NCBI RefSeq assembly: GCF_036850765.1
Contig: NC_089492.1
Location: forward strand, 287,034,590-287,098,589
Direction of reading: 5' to 3'
Length of the DNA stretch: 64,000 nt
Source: Saccopteryx bilineata
Taxonomy: Eukaryota > Chordata > Mammalia > Chiroptera > Emballonuridae
Below, in pieces: positions 56,806-64,000 of this stretch (position 1 is its first letter; every line of letters begins with the position of its first letter). The notes beneath the pieces are model-generated. The model did not search any database and was not told the DNA's origin. It was given only the letters and a program-made list of their open reading frames with translations. The position numbers and the translations under genes are program-made.

Positions 56806-57138
56806 TCACAGATACAGCGAGAGTCAGTGAGAGTCAGAGAGTCAGAGATAGATAGGGACAGACAGACAGGAACGGAGAGAGATGAGAAACATCAATTATC
56901 AGTTTTTCGTTGCGTCACCTTAGTTGTTCATTGATTGCCTTCTCACATGTGCCTTGACCAGGGGGCTACAGCAGACCGAGTGATCCCTTTGCTCGAGCCA
57001 GTGACCTTGGGTACAAGCTGGTGAGTTTTGCTCAAACCAGATGAGCCCACACTCAAGCTGGTGACCTTGGGGTCTCGAACTTGGGTCCTCCACATCCCAG
57101 TCCAACACTCTATCCACTGCACCACTGCCTGGTTGGGC
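56806..57138 (-). mobile_element. SINE-B copy embedded in a CTTT tract
   Basis: The head (reverse of GCCCAACCAGGCAGTGGTGC) ends at 57138. The tail at the left runs into TTTC repeats, and the right flank is again CTTT. Confidence 0.88.
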
Positions 57139-57194
<56 letters not shown>

Positions 57195-57325
57195 CTCTTT
57201 CTCTCTTTCTCTCTTTCTCTCTCTCTCTTTCCTTTTCTTTTCTTCTCTTTCTTTCTTTCTTTCTTTCTTTCTTTCCTTCTCTCTTTTTTTCCTTTCTTTT
57301 TCCCTTCCTCCTTCCCTCCCTTCTC
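57139..57325 (+). repeat. (CTTT)n tract with CTCT interruptions, right of the SINE-B
   Basis: Starts TCTTTCTTTC immediately after the SINE head and degrades to CT-rich sequence by 57325. Confidence 0.95.
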
Positions 57326-57639
57326 TTAAAAAAAAGAAACAACAGGCTCAGCCATGTCACCAACACAAACTTAATGCCTAACCTAATTGCAGTTTCTGTC
57401 TCTCCCAGGAGTTTCTGCCTTTCCCAATTGTAAACTGATCCATCTAGAATTTTGTCATCTGCCTGATACAATCCCCTGCCTTCCCCTAAGGACAGGTGTC
57501 CTTGCCTAAAATAATCCCCTCTTAACTTCTCAGTCCCACCCGCCTTCCGCTCATAAAATCTCCCATTTACAACCCCACAGAGCGCCCCCTGGTTGCTATG
57601 GGTAGGGGCGTTCTCTTCTACACGGGCAGGGCAATTCTC
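57326..57639. other. Unassigned, possibly LTR-derived
   Basis: CTCATAAAATCTCCCATTTA and the C-rich text around it recall LTR sequence, but no ends were found. Holds the CTCF-like motif at 57581. Confidence 0.3.
57581..57597 (-). promoter_or_regulatory. CTCF-like motif (non-SINE)
   Basis: The minus strand reads AGCAACCAGGGGGCGCT, close to the CTCF core. Occupancy unknown. Confidence 0.45.
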
Positions 57640-57930
57640 TAAAAAAGGTGACCTGTGAGCACCATGGGGGTGCTGGGTTTGGGGGATGAAAGGTCCAGGC
57701 CGGGTGCTCAGGGAGCTTCCAGGATGGTGACAGAGACCAAAGAGCAAAGTGAGGCCGTCCTACTTGGCACCAAGTGCAGCGAGGTTCCGGGGATCGAGCA
57801 GCAGAGAGAGGAGCATGCCTGGCATCGAGAGAGGCTCCCAGAAGAGGCCTCTGAACTGAGTCTTAAAAAAACGATCAAGTGTTGGAAAGAGAGGAAGAAT
57901 GTTCCAGAAGAACCCACATGAGAGGCACGA
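57640..57930 (+). mobile_element. Ancient L2 fragment
   Basis: GGTGACAGAGACCAAAGAGC, GCCTCTGAACTGAGTCTTAA and AAGAATGTTCCAGAAGAACC are in L2 3' order. Confidence 0.6.
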
Positions 57931-58158
57931 ACTGAGCACTGCAGACGTCAGATGGGGTCCATATGGGCATCAGAGGTCCCTGACTGGTGAGTGTGAGGAG
58001 CCTCATGATGAGACCTCATGATGAAACCCACCGTGCTGGGGGCTGTGGCCACTATATCGGAGTTTTTGACCAGTCACAGCCCACAGGCCACACCCTACCC
58101 GTGACCTGCTTTACTTTTCTGATATTGTTGTTAAAACATCAAAAAAATGTATTTGTTG

Positions 58159-58549
58159 GCCCTGGCCAGTTGGCTCAGTGGTAGAGCGTCGGCCTGGCGT
58201 GCGGGGGACCCGGGTTCGATTCCCGGCCAGGGCACATAGGAGAAGCGCCCATTTGCTTCTCCATCCTCCCCTCCTTCCTCTCTGTCTTTCTCTTCCCCTC
58301 CCGCAGCAAAGGCTCCATTGGAGCAAAGATGGCCCGGGCACTGGGGATGGCTCCTTGGCCACTGCCCCAGGCGCTAGAGTAGCTCTGGTCACGGCAGAGT
58401 GACGCCCCGGAGGGGCAGAGCATCACCCCCTGGTGGGCAGAGCGTCGCCCCTGGTGGGCGTGCCGGGTGGATCCCGGTCGGGCGCATGCGGGAGTCTGTC
58501 TGACTGTCTCTCCCTGTTTCCAGCTTCAGAAAAATACAAAAAAAAAAAA
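58159..58549 (+). mobile_element. SINE-A copy, full length, least diverged
   Basis: The head GCCCTGGCCAGTTGGCTCAG starts at 58159. The TSD TGTATTTGTTG is at 58148-58158 and 58550-58560. Two CCCCTGGTGGGC units lie in tandem at 58427-58461. Its intact tRNA-like B box (GGTTCGATTCC) and clean tail make it the best family reference here. Confidence 0.95.
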
Positions 58550-58560
58550 TGTATTTGTTG

Positions 58561-58731
58561 ATTTTAGAGAGAGAGGAAAAGAGAGAGAGAGACAGGGACA
58601 CTCCTATTGTTGTTCCACTTACTCATGAATTCTTTGGTTGATTCTTTGCTAGGTGCCCTGACTGAGGCTTGAACCCGCAACCTTAGTGTATAGGGACAAT
58701 GCTCTAACCAACTGAGGTACCTGGCCAGGGC
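58561..58731 (-). mobile_element. SINE-C (Ves-like) copy
   Basis: GA-rich body at the left; the head (reverse of GCCCTGGCCAGGTACCTCAG) ends at 58731. Confidence 0.85.
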
Positions 58732-59045
58732 TTTTTCTGGTTATTATTGAATTTATTGAATGGCCAGTTTTTGAACAACTTGAAAGTTAAAAATGATTTT
58801 TACTTTTTTAAATGGTTGAGGGAAAAATCAAAAGAAGAATAACATTGCACGACATCTGAACATGGTATGAAATTCAGATGTCAGTGTCCCGTGAATAAAG
58901 TTTCATTGGGACACAGCCACGCCCCTTCCTTATGATTGGCTAAGACCATGGCAGAGTGGCATTGTCCTGACTGAGGCCATGTGGCCTGCCAGCTCAGACT
59001 GCTTGCCACCTGGTCCTTTACCGAAAAATGCCGGGGCTGTGACAC

Positions 59046-59850
59046 AGCGTCTTAGACACAGCAGAGGATGAGGTGGGAATCGGGGCCCTTGCTCCTCAAC
59101 GTGCCTCTTTCTGAGGACAGAGATCATTCAGTACACCATCCATTTCTGCTTTTAGAACTTCACCTGTTCCTTTTCCCAGAGGCAGAGTCGGCTGTCACAA
59201 GGAAGCCTGTGACCTCCGAGGCCAGGCCTTGCCCTGGGAGGCTCCCTCACAAACCCTCTGGGAGAGGTGATTTGGGCCATGTGGGCCACTTGGCACGTTC
59301 TCTCCAGCACAAAGTTTATAGCACCGTCACTGCTCCAGGCCTGTCCCTGGAGGGGAGTGCCCTTCCCTGAGCCTGTGCCCTCTCCCTGGTTGAAAGGGAG
59401 GTCCCTCAGCTAAAATCAGGTTTCATTGTTTTGTTTTTCCCTTCAGGAACAAGCTGTTCATTCCAGGCAGGTGTAAAACCTCGTTCTCTGGAGTGGGGAG
59501 GCCACCTCTTGTTGCTCCACTGTGGGAAAGCAGGTGGCTCCCCAGGTTCACCCTAAAGGCTCACAATGGAGCTGTCCAGCCTGGGAATACCACAGGTCTC
59601 CTCAGAGCCCCTGCCCTGACTCCCCGCCCCCTGGCTGGGCTGACCTCTGACCTCAGAGTTGGCTGGATGAGCAGTGTGGGCCAGCGTCCCTCAGCATGTC
59701 CTTAGACATGAAGACAGGCCTGTGTCTGTCCACCTGAGCAGAAAGGGCCTTTGCTTCCCGAGGGGCTGGGTAGCTAGTGTGAGCTTGACCAGACAGACCT
59801 GCTATCAACAGAGACATCCTTGACAGTGGCTAAGGGCAGGGACTTGAGCC
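59046..59850. other. No gene recognised
   Basis: Unassigned, moderate GC, without splice-bounded ORFs. Confidence 0.4.
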
Positions 59851-59854
59851 AGAC

Positions 59855-60050
59855 TGCTGGGGTGCAAGCCCTGCTCTGCCGCTTAGTGGCTGTCTGACCT
59901 TGGGTAACTTACTCAACCTCTCTGTGCCCCTGTCTCCAGCTTCTATAGAATGTGGTAGTTATAGTCCCTATCTCATCAAGCTGTTATGATAATTAAATGG
60001 CTTAACATTTTTTCTTAGAACAATGCCTGGCACAGAAAGTTCCTTGTCAC
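59855..60050 (+). mobile_element. MIR, nearly full length
   Basis: GTGGCTGTCTGACCTTGGGT, CAACCTCTCTGTGCCCCTGT and CAATGCCTGGCACAGAAAG: the whole MIR order is visible. Confidence 0.9.
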
Positions 60051-61545
60051 AAAAACTAAACAAAGGAGGATGGTTCTCAGAGGGACCCCGGCTCTCTCGT
60101 CCTCACTTTATCGATGTGTTGTCAAAGCACTTAGCTGCTTTGCATATGCACTGTTACTGTTGGGTCCAGGGTGGGCACTGCCTGGTGCCTCACACAGTAC
60201 CTCGTACAGGGCCTGGCTCGTTGTGGGCTGGGGATGAATGTTTGATAGGTGAAAGAAACACCTCCCTCTCCCCAAATTAATAGACTGATCCTGGACAAAT
60301 AATCACCTGGAAAGCAACCCTTGCAAGTAAGTCCCAGAAGATTTTTAAAGCTGCTGGGGCCAGTGCCCATGCCCAGGGAGGCTGAGTCTGGTTGGGGACC
60401 CGTGGTGCTGTGAGACGACCCCGTGGGAGCAGGTGTCAGGATGGGGAGCATGGGTGGAGGGTGTGCAGCCCCCCTAAAGGGTGAGGCTTCTTGCCAGCCA
60501 GGCCTGCCCTGTGGACCCCAGGAGAGAAACCAGGACTGGTTGTCACTTGGCCAACATTGGCCTCCTCCAATAAGAGTCTGAAATAGGGGGCGCATTCTTC
60601 TTCATGAAGTCTGAGGGTGGACCAGGTTATTCGAATTTTAGGGGCTGGGTGGGCAGTCAACCCAGGGAAGTTCCCAGCAGATCCAGGAGGCATGAAGTGT
60701 CCAGAGAGACAACTGCCGTTCCCTGACAAGTACTTGGAGGGACAGGCCGGGGGGAGGAGGTCGCCCCGGGAACTGTCACTCATCTCAGCTATAATTGGAG
60801 GCTTCATCCTCTGGTTCAGGTACTCTCTGGGTCGCCGGTTTCCAAGCACTCCTGGGTCACTCAGCTCAGTCCCACTCCATCTGCCCAGACCCCAACTGGC
60901 ATCCAGAAAGGTGGTCCCTCCCAGGAGCCCCAGGAACAAAGAAGACTATATATGGGGGGCTCTTTGCCCCCGCCCCTGCCAATGTCGCCTTGCGAGCTCG
61001 TCTCTGCTCACGGAGGTCCAGACACTGAATTAAAGGGCATGGAGCCAGCTGGCAGGAGGCACGGAGGGGCCTGACATCACTGCCCTGGCTGGTCCACAAA
61101 TCAGAGTCACCCAGGGAGGAAGGGAGGGACGATGGATGACCCCTCTGACTGCTTCCAGGCTGTCATATATAAAAACATGAGTGTGACTGCTACCAGAAGC
61201 ATTAGACAGGCTTTGGGTGGTGTCCAAAGGCCTGATCAGGCTCATTTTGGGCTGGGACAGAGACCCTTATACTCCCTGCCATCAACGGTGGGTGTCGGAG
61301 GCATCCCCGTGAGCTGATGCTACAGTCGAGCCCCATCTCTCCCTATCCCCTACACAGGCAAGGGTAGGGGGACCCCAGAGAGCGAAGGGCCTCAGAGTCC
61401 AATCTCAGCCAAAACAAAGGCCAATCACTGAAACAATAGAAATTGCATCCTTAAATACAAGACACTTGCCTGGACAAAAGCTGCTGGTATAAATTTAAAC
61501 TTTGTATCTTTGGGGAATAAGCTCTCTTTTAAAACAGTCTTCCAA
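60051..61545. other. No gene recognised
   Basis: Unassigned. ORFs of 138-167 codons on both strands (60436-61033) overlap each other without recognisable domains. Confidence 0.4.
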
Positions 61546-61549
61546 GGCA

Positions 61550-61942
61550 TTTCATTCATTCATTCATTAAACAGATATGTACTAAGGTCTTCCTATGACC
61601 TAAGCATTCTGCCGGTCAACAGTGAGCCAGGCGCAGACTTGGCCCTGAAGGATCCCGGTTTGGGTGGGTGGGGGGGGGCAGAGAGGAGATGCGGACAGAT
61701 AATTAGAAAGAATGTGTAGACAAGAGCTGTAACTGAATCACACACAGGGAGGGATGTGTGGAGCTGGGGACAGGCTTCCTGCGGGAGGAGAGGTGGGGCA
61801 CTGAGTCAGAGAAGGCTTTTCGGAGGAGGTAATGCCTGAATTGAGTGATCAAGGATGAGGGTTTGGGTGGTCCAGGTGGGGTGATGAGAGCATTCAGGAC
61901 AGAGGTGATGCAAAAGCAGAGACTCAAAGGCAGGAAAAAGCA

Positions 61943-61976
<34 letters not shown>

Positions 61977-62110
61977 TGTTTGGCTGGTGTAGTAAATGAG
62001 AGGCAGAGGGTACAAAGGGTGAAGGGGGAGAGAGGCAGGGGCCAGACCTGGAAGGCCCGTGTTCCTTGCTAAGGAGCTGTTTTCATTCCATCAGGGAGCC
62101 GTGAAACCAG
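61550..62110 (+). mobile_element. Ancient L2 3' region with an internal (GT)n
   Basis: (CATT)n with AAACAGATATGTACTAAGGT, GAAGGCTTTTCGGAGGAGGT, TGATCAAGGATGAGGGTTTG, GGGGCCAGACCTGGAAGGCC and TTGCTAAGGAGCTGTTTTCA follow L2 order. A (GT)n run is at 61945-61972. Confidence 0.8.
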
Positions 62111-62674
62111 AAGAGCGAAGTGGAGTCACCTTTGCCACGTGTATTGTTTGTGTTCCTGTTAGTTATGTATCACAGGCATCCACCTCCAACTAATTTGAGC
62201 AGAAAAGGCTAACCAGCTTTCAAAAGTGAAATGTCTGAGGATGGATAGCTTCACCTTCACGCAGAGCTGGGATCCAGGTGCTCAGACAGTGTTGACAAGA
62301 ATGGGTTGTCTCTGATTTCTTCCATGTGGGTTTTATTCTCAGGTGGGCACTCCTTGCCTGGTGCCAGCAACTCTAGTCTCCTTTTCTGCAGGGTTAGCAG
62401 CCAGCCAGACAGTCCCGCCCTGCTCTAGCAAAAGTCCTGCGGCTGCTCTCATTGGCTGGGATTGAGTCACAAGCCCATCCCTGAACCAATCACAGTGACT
62501 GATTTGCAAGGCTTGGGTCATGTGTCGGTACTGCAAGCAGGAGGTGGTGCAATCACATGGATTGAGGAAGGGGGTTTGGGATGGACTTCTTCACCCTAAG
62601 ATGCAGGTGCTGCGGTCAGGAGAGGGGGAAACGCAGTGTGGAGCAGGGAAAAGCAACAGACCTCCAGTCTCATA
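62111..62674. other. No gene recognised
   Basis: Unassigned stretch. Confidence 0.4.
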
Positions 62675-62810
62675 CAGCCGTGGGCAAAAGTAGGCGGTAC
62701 AGTTGTGACTACGCAACAGAGCTGATTCCCATATTATTATTATTGATTATTGTATGGTTTCTTTGTGTTACCACTGTAAACATACTTTTGCCCAGCCCTG
62801 TCTTGTAAGA
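62675..62810. mobile_element. Mariner-type MITE
   Basis: The ends CAGCCGTGGGCAAAAGTAGG and CATACTTTTGCCCAGCCCTG are inverted repeats, preceded by TA. It is 136 bp, with an A/T-rich loop (ATTATTATTATTGATTATTG). Confidence 0.8.
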
Positions 62811-63060
62811 CCCCATTTACACGAAATGTCTAGGACGGGAAAAGCCAAAGGGCGGGCAAGCACATTGGTGGTGGCCAGGGGCTGGGAGGGAGGAAAACTG
62901 ATTATGAAGTTTCCTTCTGGGGGTTGATGAAAATGTTTTGGAACTAAATAGCTGCTCCAGATGCACGACACTGCGAATGTATGCAACGCCACTGAACTGT
63001 CCGCTTTACAATGGTTCATTTTATGTTCTGTGAATCTCACCCTGATAAAAGATGAAAGCA
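62811..63060 (+). mobile_element. LINE-1 3' UTR fragment
   Basis: GTGGTGGCCAGGGGCTGGGA, GAAAATGTTTTGGAACTAAA and GTGAATCTCACCCTGATAAA are L1M 3' landmarks. Confidence 0.85.
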
Positions 63061-64000
63061 TAGCACCTGTCCACTGCCAGGCATCCTGGGATGCTCCCTC
63101 GCTCCACAGGGCCTGCTGGACGCTGCCACTCCTTCCTTCCTGCCCCTCCTCCTGCTTTCTCCCTTCTTCAGCCTCAGAGGGTTTGGGACCTGCAGTGGGT
63201 AGTAAAGCAGAGGTAATTCCGGGCGTGGTCCTTGGCAGGGCCACTCCCCACTGCAGGGGCTGGAAACGTGGGTGGCTGGTCCCCAAGCTGAGCTCATGTA
63301 TTTTGACGAGACCTGGACGAGGGAGCTCCAAGGAGATGCCAAGTGCATCCTGTTTGCCCTGTTTGCCAGCCATAAGTACCTGTTTTCCTCCTGGCTTCAG
63401 GCAGTGGAGGGCGCTGCTGGAAGTGCTGGCTGCAGCTTGGAGGAGCCTGGAGGACTCCGAGGGAGGGCCGGGTTTTCATCATTGCTGGGCACCGAGGATG
63501 CGCATTTGACGCCATCATGAGAAAGGGCAGGGCTTGGGGGAGAGCTATTCGCACCAGAACCAGGAAGGAGAAAGAAGGTTTTGACTCACTGTCTGATCCT
63601 TCCAAAACCCTCCATGATGGGGTTTGGGTAGAGCCCAAGCTTCCTGGGGGCTCTCCCAGAGTGAGCCTGCGTTGGCTCCTTCAGGAACCGAGGTTGAGTC
63701 CAAACCCCCCTCCTTGGGTTGCTTGGCACCAGCTGGCTATGGTGGAATGAGGACTTCTGGTCCCTGCAGGCCTGGCACTGGGCTTGTCTGGCGCGGACAC
63801 AGGACCAGTCCCTCTGGCTCAGCTGTGCTCACTGCTCCTACCTAGAGCTGGGGGGCAGGCTGATCGCCAGCCCGGCATCTGGTCTCAGTGGATGCTTCCA
63901 GGGTTCTCAAGACCCGGTCTTGGACCCGCCTGCACGGCCAGTGAGGTTCAGGGCCTGTTTACAACGCAGATCCTGGTTCTCTCTTCCCCCATAAACCACC
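63061..64000. other. No gene recognised
   Basis: A 182-codon ORF (62961-63509) starts inside LINE-1 sequence and shows no domain. No other signal. Confidence 0.4.

Larger units (their letters stand above)
58060..59045 (+). mobile_element. Ancient hAT-type element, interrupted by two SINEs
   Basis: It begins near TTTTTGACCAGTCACAGCCC. After the two SINEs it continues with GAATAAAGTTTCATTGGGAC and CACCTGGTCCTTTACCGAAA. The order matches the mammalian-wide element also seen at 35145. Confidence 0.65.

Noticed and set aside
56920..57747. A 275-codon ORF on the minus strand
   Set aside because: Much of it is Lys/Arg/Glu repeat encoded by the CTTT tract, joined to SINE-B sequence.
58159..58235. 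tRNA-like sequences with A- and B-box motifs (here and in every SINE head)
   Set aside because: They are the heads of dispersed SINEs followed by a body and A-tail with TSDs, and do not fold as intact tRNA genes by eye.

Overview
The window is mammalian nuclear DNA and almost certainly from a bat. Several families of tRNA-derived SINEs have the heads typical of the chiropteran Ves group, and there are hAT and mariner-type elements of the kind bats carried relatively recently, many with readable target-site duplications (TSDs). I cannot name the species.

Only one protein-coding gene is supported. The minus strand carries exon 1 of SLC25A33, the mitochondrial pyrimidine nucleotide carrier. Its coding part runs from 15300 down to 15245 and ends in a GT donor. 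It lies in a CpG island (about 15020-15740) with GC boxes, a CCAAT box and a CACGTG box. Everything left of it (1-15244) reads as intron 1; I found no second exon there. Everything to the right (15740-64000) lies upstream of the gene and reads as a gene desert. From the human gene order SPSB1 - SLC25A33 - TMEM201, SPSB1 would be expected beyond the right edge (inference). Long ORFs elsewhere fall in SINEs, LINEs, microsatellites or the CpG island.

Most of the window is repeats. I use four working names for the SINEs. SINE-A is about 380-400 bp and GC-rich, with a head like GGCCCTGGCCGGTTGGCTCA. SINE-B is about 330 bp, with a head like CCTGACCAGGTGGTGGCGCA. SINE-C is the Ves-like short type with GTAGCTCAGTTGGTTAGAGC. 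SINE-D has CCTGACCTGTGGTGGCGCAG. Three non-autonomous hAT families occur twice each: 215 and 23273, 2872 and 50862, 19613 and 40448. There are also TA-flanked mariner-type MITEs, LINE-1 pieces (the largest 44930-48110), ancient L2, MIR, MER5 and MaLR copies, and solo LTRs.

Layout: 1-15.2 kb is SLC25A33 intron 1, rich in SINEs and MITEs. 15.0-15.7 kb is the promoter. 17.2-21.1 kb is a nest of LTRs, LINE-1, hAT and SINEs, including two sibling solo LTRs inserted one inside the other in opposite orientation. 21-36 kb is SINEs, MIRs and a large pyrimidine tract. 36-48 kb is LINE-1 and MaLR LTRs, plus a G-rich minisatellite at 43.6-43.9 kb. 48-64 kb is SINEs, old repeats, three CTCF-like motifs in non-SINE sequence and long CTTT tracts.

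I see no undescribed gene system. The points most worth following are the CTCF-like motif built into SINE-A, the head-to-head nested LTR pair, a SINE-B with an apparent 3' transduction, and the paired hAT families.
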